A DNA stretch of 64,000 nt from a bacterium (GTDB taxonomy: Archaea; Nanoarchaeota; Nanoarchaeia; Woesearchaeales; UBA10216): positions 147,458 through 211,457 of the forward strand of contig JAAGZO010000437.1 of NCBI GenBank assembly GCA_024206195.1. Direction: 5' to 3'. This document shows positions 34,404 to 42,987 of this stretch, piece by piece. A program made the position numbers and the translations under genes. How positions within the stretch are numbered: position 1 is the stretch's first letter; every line of letters starts with the position of its first letter. Below the pieces are notes generated by a model. It made no database searches. It was not told the DNA's origin and worked only from the letters and a program-made list of their open reading frames with translations.

Positions 34404-34945
34404 CTGAACCATCTCCCTTTTGCTTCATGAAGCTTGTTTTGGTCTATCATTTCATTCAGCCATTTGCGCCAGTTATTTTTGCATATTTGGCTCATAATGA
34501 CACTCAGTTCTGTTTTGCCGAAGCTTCCCTGCGATTTGATAAAGCGTATGAACTCTGTTTTGGTCTCTATTTTACTGGGAATCAGTTCGTATAGTCTTTT
34601 CAATCGGCCTGATTTGAAGGCATTGCTTGACAGTATCTTTTTATAGTGCGCCTTGCTGACATAATTTGCTCCAAAACATTCTTTCACAAAAAAACCAATG
34701 CTGTAAACATCGCTTAGAGAGTCATGAGTGGCTATCAACTGCAGGTCATAATCAGAATAACTCCTTTTCTTTATAGTGTTCCTGAATCTCTTGGAAGCTC
34801 TTGCGAGCCTTAAATCAACCCTCTTCTTGAAGAATGAGGTTAATGTCTCCCCTTCCCTTCCGGGATCTATCTTTTTTGCAATCCTGTAGAACTGGTAGTC
34901 CTGAACAAATTGCTTTAACGAGCTATAGCCCTTCATTTTTTTCAC
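34400..34945 (-). CDS. Unknown 181-aa basic helical protein in AAA operon
   Basis: Not recognised. Lys/Arg-rich, helical, with a C-terminal IMSQICKNNWRKWLNEMIDQ segment that could be winged-helix-like. Coupled to the AAA ATPase gene by ATGA overlap and probably acts with it. Ribosome site GAAGGTG before the ATG. Confidence 0.65.
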   Translation of the reverse strand: MKKMKGYSSLKQFVQDYQFYRIAKKIDPGREGETLTSFFKKRVDLRLARASKRFRNTIKKRSYSDYDLQLIATHDSLSDVYSIGFFVKECFGANYVSKAHYKKILSSNAFKSGRLKRLYELIPSKIETKTEFIRFIKSQGSFGKTELSVIMSQICKNNWRKWLNEMIDQNKLHEAKGRWFR

Positions 34946-34977
34946 CTTCTTTCTTAACCTTACATGTAGCTAAGTAA

Positions 34978-35130
34978 TCATTCATCGAAAATATTCCTTG
35001 CATTCTCCAGCATTTCTTCCATCATTGCTTTCTCATCATTATAGCATTTCCTGCAGAGATACTCCCCCTCGTTTATTTTTATCAAACGTTTCCCTTCCTT
35101 TGAGCAGTGCAGGCATTTCATTTTAGTCAT
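34978..35130 (-). CDS. Small zinc-ribbon protein in AAA operon
   Basis: The product is 50 aa: CLHC and CRKC pairs separated by 16 residues, then a helical acidic tail (DEKAMMEEMLENARNIF). The ATG overlaps the stop of the upstream gene (TAATG). Possibly a regulator or adaptor of the operon. Confidence 0.62.
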   Translation of the reverse strand: MTKMKCLHCSKEGKRLIKINEGEYLCRKCYNDEKAMMEEMLENARNIFDE

Positions 35131-35474
35131 TATTTTTTCTTTTTTGCCTTCAAACCCCTTTTCTCTTTTTCATCCCGGCTTACGCTTACAAGGGCATCCC
35201 TTATTGCGTTCCTTGCACCGTCAAAAGCAGAGAATTTTTTCAGTGCCAATACGCTTGAGGGCTTTATTCCCAATAAGTCCCTGTACTTCTTTTCAGATAT
35301 TTCATTTGAGATAAACATGTATTCAATGTCCAGTTCTATTGTCTTCCTCTCGTCTGCGATGACCTTTGCCATTTTCGCGCAGAGCCAGCGTTTCCAGCTT
35401 TGCGAATAGAACCTGCTTATGAATTCAAGGTTCTGCATCTGTTCATCGCTTATCCTCAGCTTTATTTCGGTCAT
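35130..35474 (-). CDS. Ribbon-helix-helix-like DNA-binding protein, first gene of AAA operon
   Basis: The product is 114 aa. The N-terminus EIKLRISDEQMQNLEFISRF resembles an RHH strand followed by a helix. The C-terminal half is helical and very basic (DEKEKRGLKAKKKK). It may autoregulate the four-gene operon; a weak inverted repeat CAGTA-8 nt-TACTG lies upstream (35519-35536). The operon is divergent from the CARF regulator, sharing the intergenic region. Confidence 0.6.
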   Translation of the reverse strand: MTEIKLRISDEQMQNLEFISRFYSQSWKRWLCAKMAKVIADERKTIELDIEYMFISNEISEKKYRDLLGIKPSSVLALKKFSAFDGARNAIRDALVSVSRDEKEKRGLKAKKKK

Positions 35475-35633
35475 TCCGTAAGGTAATCATATACTAATAT
35501 AAAAGCTTTTCTATCATTCAGTAGAATAGTATACTGCTCAATAGAAATTCTTATAAAGCCAAGTTGATTTACCTGATTCATGGAAAACTATATATACCCT
35601 GCTGCACATTTATCTGAAAATGGGGGTGAAGAC

Positions 35634-36239
35634 ATGGGCAATAAGGTACTTATAGCTACATTATACAATCCTGATCCTGTTATTCTTGCAGCTACAAAGC
35701 TTGGTCCTGACAGGCTTATTCTTCTTATTGATGATAAACCAGACAAAGAGCAGGATAAGGCTCTGAAACTCATTCAGTCATCTCTTGGGAAGGTTATTGA
35801 GGTCAAATCAGTCAAATGTTCAGTATATGACATTGTAAAGACTGCAACTAAATGCGTTGAAGTCATTGATTTGCAGCCAAAGGATGACATTGTATATGTA
35901 AATATCACATCCGGCAGGAAAACAAAGGCTATTGGCCTTCTGTTTGCTGCTTATGCAAGGCATGACAAGGTCAAGAAGATAGCTTATAATCCTGAAGAGA
36001 ACAAAAAGGAGGTCATCTATCTTCCAAGGCTGAGCTTCAAGCTCACAGAAAGCCAGAAGAAGATACTTGAGTATTTGGAAGCAGAGAACTACAAAACAAC
36101 GAAAGAGCTCTCAGAAAAGGTTGACCTCTCGACAGCAATGCTCTACAGGGCAATCGATGAGCTCAAGGACATGGATCTCATCATATCAACCGAAGAAGGC
36201 ACAAAACTTACCGATGCAGGTAGGATAGCGGGGTTGTGA
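35634..36239 (+). CDS. CARF-wHTH regulator (Csa3-like)
   Basis: The product is about 201 aa from the ATG after GGGGGTGA. Residues 1-125 form a Rossmann-like CARF domain: KVLIATLYNPDPVILAATKL, then YVNITSGRKTKAIGLLFAAY, the ligand-loop signature. Residues 135-200 are a winged helix (LTESQKKILEYLEAENYKTT, STAMLYRAIDELKD). Csa3 proteins are transcription factors controlled by cyclic oligoadenylate. No CRISPR array or other cas gene is in the window. After an inserted amidotransferase gene, the drm genes follow. Its 3' end is duplicated at 37055-37093. Confidence 0.85.
   Translation: MGNKVLIATLYNPDPVILAATKLGPDRLILLIDDKPDKEQDKALKLIQSSLGKVIEVKSVKCSVYDIVKTATKCVEVIDLQPKDDIVYVNITSGRKTKAIGLLFAAYARHDKVKKIAYNPEENKKEVIYLPRLSFKLTESQKKILEYLEAENYKTTKELSEKVDLSTAMLYRAIDELKDMDLIISTEEGTKLTDAGRIAGL
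36201..36239 (+). repeat. 3' end of the CARF gene, repeat copy A
   Basis: This stretch encodes TKLTDAGRIAGL and the stop. It recurs at 37055-37093 with three differences in 39 bases, two of them synonymous. Confidence 0.8.
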
Positions 36240-36243
36240 AAGA

Positions 36244-37038
36244 ATGTGTGAATTATTAGGCATGTCATGTAATAAAGAAGTTGGTTTGGACTTCTCTTTT
36301 AAAGAGTTAGAAGAGCATAGCGAAGGCAATCCAGATGGGTGGGGTTTTGGTTTTTATGAAGGCCGTTTTGCGCAGGTTTTTAGGGAGCCCAAACAAGCAA
36401 AAATTAGTAAATTGGCTGATTTTTTCAAAGAGCCAGATTTTGTTAAGAGCAAAATAATAATATCTCATATACGTCGTTGGACTCAGAGTTCTTGTAAATA
36501 TAAAAACTGCCATCCTTTTGAAAGAGAACTGTTTGGTAGATCATGGATTCTTGCTCATAATGGTTCTGTTGTCAAAGACAGGATTAAGAATCTTCCTCAA
36601 GAACGCTTTTTTTCTCCTATTGGAACTACAGATACAGAAGTCGCTTTTTGTTATATAACGAACAAACTTAAAGAAAAACTTAAAAGCTTTGATGATCAGG
36701 AAAAGAAAGTTGAAATAATTAAGAATTGTGCAAAAGAAATTGGACCTAACTTTAATTTCTTATTGTCAGATTCAGAATACTTGTATGCTTATAGAAATGG
36801 TGAATATAAGAACTTGTACTATTTACTTCGGCATCCTCCCCATGAAGGTCTTGTAAAATTAAAGGACAACCAGTTAGAATTAGATTTATCTGTAATGAAA
36901 GGCGGTACTGAAAAAGCAGCCATAATAGCAACAGCAAAGTTAACTAATGAAACCCTGTTGAAAAAATTCGAAGTAAACGAGTTCATTGTTTTTAAAGATG
37001 GTGAAGTTGTTGAAAAGGAAATTATACAAAATGATTAA
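36244..37038 (+). CDS. Class II glutamine amidotransferase (YafJ-like), inserted gene
   Basis: The product is 264 aa. Cys2 follows the initiator Met (MCELLGMSC), the Ntn nucleophile. GNPDGWGFGFYEG, HIRRWTQ, AHNGSV and GTTDTEVAF are the family's active-site segments. The enzyme class hydrolyses glutamine or related amides. The start lies 4 nt after the CARF stop. It sits between the intact CARF gene and a truncated copy of that gene's end, so it appears inserted. Visibly more AT-rich than the CARF gene. Confidence 0.85.
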   Translation: MCELLGMSCNKEVGLDFSFKELEEHSEGNPDGWGFGFYEGRFAQVFREPKQAKISKLADFFKEPDFVKSKIIISHIRRWTQSSCKYKNCHPFERELFGRSWILAHNGSVVKDRIKNLPQERFFSPIGTTDTEVAFCYITNKLKEKLKSFDDQEKKVEIIKNCAKEIGPNFNFLLSDSEYLYAYRNGEYKNLYYLLRHPPHEGLVKLKDNQLELDLSVMKGGTEKAAIIATAKLTNETLLKKFEVNEFIVFKDGEVVEKEIIQND

Positions 37039-37054
37039 AAACAATATGTTAGGA

Positions 37055-37093
37055 ATAAAACTTACCGATGCTGGGAGGATAGCGGGGTTGTGA
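37055..37093 (+). pseudogene. Truncated second copy of the CARF gene end
   Basis: It encodes IKLTDAGRIAGL and stop, homologous to the last codons of 35634-36239. It lies 12 nt before the drmA start. Removing the segment from 36240 to here would place the CARF gene directly before drmA. Confidence 0.8.
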
Positions 37094-37105
37094 GTTTTGA
37101 TTATA

Positions 37106-40100
37106 ATGCATGAAGACACTAATATTGCTGAAAAGAAATTTTATGAAGATCTGATTAGTAATGTAACCTCAAAATTGACAGGTTCACATGATAAATATAA
37201 ACGTCTTATACTTCCAAATTATCCTAAAAAACTATTAATATTAGGGTCTCTTTCTGAAGAAGACCCCAATTTTATGGATAATGATTCTACAAGTGTCAAA
37301 GCAAATAGTCTTACAGTTATGTTTATGACTGATAAGCCAGTCAGTATCAAAGTAAAACCCGTTTTAAGTTTATACTATGGTATAAAAGAAGCAGAGGGAG
37401 AATTGGAAGAATATGGTTATAAAAGGGATAAAAATGTCCCATTTGTTTGGAAAAGATTGAAGACTTTTTTTCCAGAAGTAGAATTAAATGAAGATAAGAA
37501 GGAAGCTTTACTTAACTTTGGTGACTATAAAAAAAGTATCGAGGGAGATATAGAACACGAGTCTTTATATGAAGAGAAGAAACCAATATATGATTGGAGG
37601 GGGATGATAAGATTAGAGATCGATAGTTATCCTGAATTAGGGGGGAAGAATGTTGTTAAAGTCCAACTAATTAACAAGACACAACCTCAAAAGAGAAAAG
37701 ATGCTAAATATGAAACTTCATTTTTTGATTGTGGACTTAAAATTGAATTGGGAGGTATCGAGACTATTGATTTTGTTGATAAAAGAAAAAATTATTTTGA
37801 TAACCTCATAGAAATAAAATCGAAGTTTAAGACCTTTAATTGCGGATATAACTATGATTCTGAAAGAAATACCTTAGTTACTGTGCCTTTCAAAAAAATT
37901 GAACAGAAAAAAGTTGTACCAGCAAATAGTTTTGAATATAACGGGGAAGAAATGTTAACCAAATTTTCGGATCTTTCTAAATCAAATAAAATACTCAAAA
38001 ATCTTTTGGAGGTTATAAAAGAAAAACTAAAAGAGTATCAGAATGGGGACAAGTATGGCTCTGATAAGGATTATACGAAGATAACTCAGAATTTTGAAAA
38101 TGTATTGAACCGATATGAAGAAGGAATAAAATGTTTAGAAAGAAATGATAAAGCAAGAAAAGCTTTCCAGCTAATGCAAGAATCATTTGATAAATATACA
38201 GAAAAAGAGGAGTACCATTCATGGAGAATATTCCAAATAGTATTTATTGTTTCAATTATTCCAGATATTGTAGAAAATAAGCGAAGAGATCAAGTTGGAC
38301 TATTACATGTGCCTACAGGTGGAGGAAAATCCGAGTCTTATTTTGGTTTGGTAGTATTCTCTGCTTTTTATGATAGGTTAGTAGGTAAGAAATTTGGGAC
38401 AACAGCGATTACAAAATTTCCTCTTAGAATGTTATCTGTTGACCAACTTCAGAGAATCGCAGGCATATTTATTTTTGCTGAAGAAGTAAGAAAGAACAAA
38501 TTAAATCAAAGTGGTGACTTCCCCTTTTCCGTTGCGTATTTTGTGGGTTCAAGTGATGAATTTCCCAGAAAGACGAGGAAGGTGGTTGAAGACATTCAAA
38601 AATACGAAAAAGTAGGTAAAGAAAAAGAAGGCAAAATCATACAGGAATGTCCCTTATGCGGTGATAAAGTTATTCTACATTATGATAAACATAATAAAAT
38701 AATTCACATTTGTAAAAATGATCAATGTAAAAAGGAGTACGAACTTTTTTTCACTGATGAAGAAATCTACAGATATTTACCAACATTTATTGTTTCCACA
38801 GTAGACAAATTTGCTGGAATTGCTTCGCAAAGAAGATTTAGAAATTTATTGGGTGGAAAGCTTAATCTTTGTACGAAAGGTCATGGGTTTATCCCTCAAG
38901 GAGATTTTTGTGAAGTTGAGAGTAAACATGAAACCTGCAAAGATCCAGGAGAACCTTATGAAATTAATTTTCATACTTCTCCTTCATTGATAATACAGGA
39001 TGAAATGCACTTGATTAGGGAAGGGTTTGGAACAATAAATAGTCATTTTGAAACGTTTATCGAAGCATTAAGTTGTGTTATGGGTAATAATCCATTTAAG
39101 CATATTACAATGACTGCAACAGTAAAAGGAGCTGAACAACAAAACCACACTATTTATTGGAAGGAAAAAACTAATATATTTCCATGGCATTCTCCATTGG
39201 GTAAGGGAGAAAATGATATATTCTACAAAAAGTTCAAAAATAAAAATCAAAGGATAATCATTGGATTAAAACCAAACTTTAGAGATAATCAATATGCTAC
39301 ACTAATCACTTTAAGATATTTAGCAGAATTTATCAATTCTTTCGAGAGCAATATCGAGAAGTATTCAAAAGAATATGGTGTTGATCCAAAAGTCTTAAAA
39401 TCAATCATAATAAAATACAAATCTTTGATGACATATCATAACAAAAAATCGGATGTTAATTCAATGAATTTCTATATGAATGATGTGGTTAATAGTAAAC
39501 TTACAAGGATTGATTATTCAGTAGTTCATAATATTTTATCAGGGGATAATACCTTAGACCAGATCCGAGATCATATTGAGAAAATTAAAAGATTTAATCT
39601 GTACGAGAAAAAAATATCTGCGCTTTCTTGCACAAGTATTGTATCTCATGGGGTGGATATATCTAGATGGAACTTTATGTGTTTTCAAGGCGTACCCGGT
39701 TCTACATCAGAATATATCCAAGCTTTGAGTAGGGTTGGTAGAAAAGATACTGGTTTAATCTTTCTATGGTTTTATCCAAATAGGGTTAGGGATATAAGTT
39801 TTTATGATGCATTTAAAGAGTTTCATAGCCAAATAGACTTATTTGTAGAAACTGTACCTGTGGAAAGATGGACAAAACTAGGTTTTAAGCAGACCTTTCA
39901 TTCACTTTTCTGTGGAGCAATATTAAACTATATGTCCCATACTCTCAACAAAGCAATATATAATGTGAATCATATAATTGAGGTCTTCTTTACTGATGAT
40001 AACCTAACTAATAATGAGAGAAAAAAGCAGTTAATTGATTTTCTAAATGATGCTTATTGTGTTTTTGATGGTCAACCAAACAGTAATTTCATGGTACAAG

Positions 40101-40309
40101 AGATTGCGAAAGGTGTTAATGAAAGACTAAATGCATTATATGCATATCATAGTAATCAGGCTAATGATCCTAAAGTATTCTTTCCTATGGCCTTAAGCAA
40201 GAATGATAAGAAGTATTGGAAGACTCAGTTTGGTATGAGAGGGATCCAAGACACAATAGGTTTATCGAATTATGAAGGCAATTTTATTAAGAGGTACAGA
40301 AATGAGTGA
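37106..40309 (+). CDS. drmA: DISARM helicase DrmA
   Basis: Large helicase-like ATPase, 1067 aa. Walker A is VPTGGGKSES (about 402-411). The DExH-like motif is DEMHLIREGFG. A zinc knuckle CPLCGDK...CKNDQC lies near 515-550. Helicase C-terminal motifs are SHGVDISRWNFMCFQG and YIQALSRVGRKDTG. The length and the combination with the next genes match DrmA, the DNA-translocating core of the DISARM anti-phage system. Start chosen at ATG 37106, not the in-frame TTG upstream. Confidence 0.88.
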   Translation: MHEDTNIAEKKFYEDLISNVTSKLTGSHDKYKRLILPNYPKKLLILGSLSEEDPNFMDNDSTSVKANSLTVMFMTDKPVSIKVKPVLSLYYGIKEAEGELEEYGYKRDKNVPFVWKRLKTFFPEVELNEDKKEALLNFGDYKKSIEGDIEHESLYEEKKPIYDWRGMIRLEIDSYPELGGKNVVKVQLINKTQPQKRKDAKYETSFFDCGLKIELGGIETIDFVDKRKNYFDNLIEIKSKFKTFNCGYNYDSERNTLVTVPFKKIEQKKVVPANSFEYNGEEMLTKFSDLSKSNKILKNLLEVIKEKLKEYQNGDKYGSDKDYTKITQNFENVLNRYEEGIKCLERNDKARKAFQLMQESFDKYTEKEEYHSWRIFQIVFIVSIIPDIVENKRRDQVGLLHVPTGGGKSESYFGLVVFSAFYDRLVGKKFGTTAITKFPLRMLSVDQLQRIAGIFIFAEEVRKNKLNQSGDFPFSVAYFVGSSDEFPRKTRKVVEDIQKYEKVGKEKEGKIIQECPLCGDKVILHYDKHNKIIHICKNDQCKKEYELFFTDEEIYRYLPTFIVSTVDKFAGIASQRRFRNLLGGKLNLCTKGHGFIPQGDFCEVESKHETCKDPGEPYEINFHTSPSLIIQDEMHLIREGFGTINSHFETFIEALSCVMGNNPFKHITMTATVKGAEQQNHTIYWKEKTNIFPWHSPLGKGENDIFYKKFKNKNQRIIIGLKPNFRDNQYATLITLRYLAEFINSFESNIEKYSKEYGVDPKVLKSIIIKYKSLMTYHNKKSDVNSMNFYMNDVVNSKLTRIDYSVVHNILSGDNTLDQIRDHIEKIKRFNLYEKKISALSCTSIVSHGVDISRWNFMCFQGVPGSTSEYIQALSRVGRKDTGLIFLWFYPNRVRDISFYDAFKEFHSQIDLFVETVPVERWTKLGFKQTFHSLFCGAILNYMSHTLNKAIYNVNHIIEVFFTDDNLTNNERKKQLIDFLNDAYCVFDGQPNSNFMVQEIAKGVNERLNALYAYHSNQANDPKVFFPMALSKNDKKYWKTQFGMRGIQDTIGLSNYEGNFIKRYRNE

Positions 40310-42215
40310 GCGATTTGTAGAATATTCAGGTAACTCGGCCCCTTTTCATGTGGGGATAGGATTAATGCTCTTTAACAGGGGTTTATCTTTTATCACTACT
40401 AAAGTCTTTCCTGATGATAATGAGAGTAGAGGCTTAAAGATTAATGATGAAATCGCTCTCAAGAATAAACTCTTCAGAACTATTCAGAGAAGATATAATG
40501 CCCGAATACATAACAATATGTTAAAATATAGGGACTTATCACCAAATCATCTAGATAAATTAAGGATCGTTAGATATAAATTTCTTAAGGGTTTTGACGA
40601 TGATGATCCTTCAGGTGAATATAAGCTTTACCCTAACTCATTTGTCTGTAAATGTTGTGGCCATTATGCGATAAATAAGCCTCTTAATATTTTTAATCCA
40701 AATAAATGCCTTTTATGTAATAAAGGTGAATATGAACAAATATCCTTATTAAGATTCTGTAAGGACTGTGGTATAATAGACAAATTTTATTATCAATGCA
40801 AAAAACACGGCAAGGATTATATAAAATTAGTTAGAGGGGATAAGGATAATCTTCTGACCTGGAAATTCAAGTGTGATAAATGCGAGAAAGTTGAACTTGA
40901 TATATTCAAATTTAAATGTAAACACAACTTAAGCCCCAATACAGAACCCATAAGGGATGGGGAAACAAGGTTCCAACCAATAACAATAAGAGAGTCGGGT
41001 ATATTCTCCCCCCAGGTCGTTACCCATATTGACCTCCCAAAAACAGAGCAGTTAGAAAAAGTAAATATTGATAAGGATTTAGTAATGCTTGGTTTCTATT
41101 TTGATGCATTTAAGAATATTGAAAAAATTAAATCAATATCAGATATATACAAATCTCTGAAAACGTATGAGAGTCTCGAATCTATGAATTATTCTATGCC
41201 ACCAGAACTTAAGCAAGACCTTGATAAGATCAAATCAATACTTACAGAATTAGAAAAACTAAGGCAAGGAGTAGCTGAAGATACACTCAATGAGTTTAAT
41301 GAACTCAGTATTCTAAAAGGAACTGCTGGTCAATTAAATCAACCCCCTAAATTTATTGATTACATTAAAGAACACGAATCAGAGGAGTTACTTATTACAG
41401 AGAAAATTGATCATTATAATGCGATTTTAGAAGAATTTGGAATTGAAGACATAACTTACTTGTCAAATGTTAAGCTGATTAATTCTTTGATAGGACTTAT
41501 CAAAGGAGTAAACAAGTTCTGGGATGAATCTAGCACGCCCCACTTTGAATTATTTTGGCAAGGTCTCTTGGATGAGATTATCCGCCCATATTACAAACAG
41601 GTAGATAGAGAGAATGAATCATTTTATGTTTACTCTTATCCTTTTGAGACAGAATCGATCTTGATAGAATTAAAACCCGAAAATATTTGTTCCTGGTTGT
41701 TTAAAAACAAGCTGATATCAGAAGAGTATAAGGATAAAAGTAAAGCAAAGGAGTTCTTACTTAAATTAAATAAGGAGAGTAATGAAAAAGCTTACAATTC
41801 AGTTTATAAACTTCTCCATACCCTATCACATGTTTTACTTAAGAAAATTCACCTATATACAGGTATTGGGATAGATTCTTCAGGTGAGAAAATATTTGTA
41901 AATGGGGGGGCAATATTACTTTATTCCAATAATAACCTTAATATTGGGGCTTTCCAGTATTTATTTGAAAATAAAATGTTCTGTGAAGACAGCATCTTTA
42001 CCGATATTAAGAAACATATAAGAGATTGTAGTTTTGATCCTTTGTGCATTGAAGGGAAGAGAGACCATGGAAAACAAGCAAAGGGAGGGGCTTGTTTCTC
42101 TTGTTTGTACATTCCAGAATTTGTTTGTTGTAATTTTAATTTTAATTTAGACAGAGATGTTTTCATTGGAAAAGGAAAAAGAGGCATAATAAATTCATAT
42201 TGGGGTCTAAAATGA
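40302..42215 (+). CDS. drmB: DISARM protein DrmB (DUF1998 domain)
   Basis: The product is 637 aa. A first zinc cluster CKCCGHYAINKP...CLLCNKG lies near 109-140 and a second CKDCG...C about 25 residues later. The C-terminal Cys cluster DPLCIEGKRDHGKQAKGG...CFSCLYIPE is characteristic of DUF1998. DrmB partners DrmA and controls its loading on DNA. The ATG overlaps the end of drmA (8 nt). Confidence 0.86.
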   Translation: MSERFVEYSGNSAPFHVGIGLMLFNRGLSFITTKVFPDDNESRGLKINDEIALKNKLFRTIQRRYNARIHNNMLKYRDLSPNHLDKLRIVRYKFLKGFDDDDPSGEYKLYPNSFVCKCCGHYAINKPLNIFNPNKCLLCNKGEYEQISLLRFCKDCGIIDKFYYQCKKHGKDYIKLVRGDKDNLLTWKFKCDKCEKVELDIFKFKCKHNLSPNTEPIRDGETRFQPITIRESGIFSPQVVTHIDLPKTEQLEKVNIDKDLVMLGFYFDAFKNIEKIKSISDIYKSLKTYESLESMNYSMPPELKQDLDKIKSILTELEKLRQGVAEDTLNEFNELSILKGTAGQLNQPPKFIDYIKEHESEELLITEKIDHYNAILEEFGIEDITYLSNVKLINSLIGLIKGVNKFWDESSTPHFELFWQGLLDEIIRPYYKQVDRENESFYVYSYPFETESILIELKPENICSWLFKNKLISEEYKDKSKAKEFLLKLNKESNEKAYNSVYKLLHTLSHVLLKKIHLYTGIGIDSSGEKIFVNGGAILLYSNNNLNIGAFQYLFENKMFCEDSIFTDIKKHIRDCSFDPLCIEGKRDHGKQAKGGACFSCLYIPEFVCCNFNFNLDRDVFIGKGKRGIINSYWGLK

Positions 42216-42985
42216 AGAATATATTAGAATATACTAACCAAATTTTGAAGAATGATACGATGGATTTAGATGAATTTAAAGAAAGGTTGCTAAAAGAGTT
42301 TAACAACCTTCAATTAATAGATGTAATAATAAGAAAAGGTTTGCAGGATAATAATCTCGAAATAGAAAATGATACTGTTAACCTCCTTAAGGAGTTTGAT
42401 TACAAGAAATCTCAATCATCAGTGGACATTTGTTTTAGTATACCTCCCTTCGAGAAAGTTGCTCTAGAAACGATATTGAAAACAAAGAGGGTAAATTTAG
42501 TTACTATTGAAGACTCTTTTAAGCATTTAATCAACATATCAAAAAATAAAATTAAAATATCCTCTCCTTTCTTTGAACTTAGTGGGTGGAATGTATTAGA
42601 AAAAGATTTTATTAAATTTATGGAATTTGGGGGAAAAATATTTATCTTATGCAGAGGTAAGGAGATAAATAGTTCTGATAATAGGTGCATAGCTATAAAA
42701 AAGTTATTACAAAAAGTTAGGGATTTAGGGTTTCAGAATAATATTGAATTTAGAGAGTATCATTATGCCAATAAACAAAAGAATAAAAAAGGATATATCA
42801 AATCGAGCACACATGCTAAACTATTCATATCTGATAAGGAAGAAGCATATGTTGGTAGTGGAGAAATTAGAAAGAACAGTTTTGATATAAACTTTGAAAT
42901 GGGAGTTTTAATCAAAGGAGACCTTGTTAAAGATATTGAGGGCGTCTTTGATTTAATGTTTGAAAGTTCTAAAAAGATAGTCTAA
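42212..42985 (+). CDS. drmC: DISARM phospholipase-D-like protein DrmC
   Basis: The product is 257 aa. One HKD-type motif STHAKLFISDKEEAYVGSG near residues 202-220 is followed by RKNSFDINFE, the pattern of PLD-family nucleases. DrmC is the PLD member of DISARM. Start at ATG 42212 overlaps the drmB stop; an in-frame TTG upstream is rejected. The N-terminal half is helical with no known motif. Confidence 0.84.
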   Translation: MKNILEYTNQILKNDTMDLDEFKERLLKEFNNLQLIDVIIRKGLQDNNLEIENDTVNLLKEFDYKKSQSSVDICFSIPPFEKVALETILKTKRVNLVTIEDSFKHLINISKNKIKISSPFFELSGWNVLEKDFIKFMEFGGKIFILCRGKEINSSDNRCIAIKKLLQKVRDLGFQNNIEFREYHYANKQKNKKGYIKSSTHAKLFISDKEEAYVGSGEIRKNSFDINFEMGVLIKGDLVKDIEGVFDLMFESSKKIV

Positions 42986-42987
42986 AA

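Noticed and set aside
35580..36239. A CRISPR system suggested by the Csa3-like CARF gene
   Set aside because: No cas1, cas2, cas3, cas10 or effector gene and no regularly spaced repeat array is visible in the window.
36201..37093. The duplicated CARF end as the att site of a tyrosine-recombinase element
   Set aside because: No integrase gene lies between or near the repeats in the window, so a classical integrative element cannot be claimed; recorded as a pattern instead.
38013..38222. Open frames antisense to drmA and other DISARM genes
   Set aside because: AT-rich genes give chance frames on the opposite strand; these lack ribosome sites and family features.
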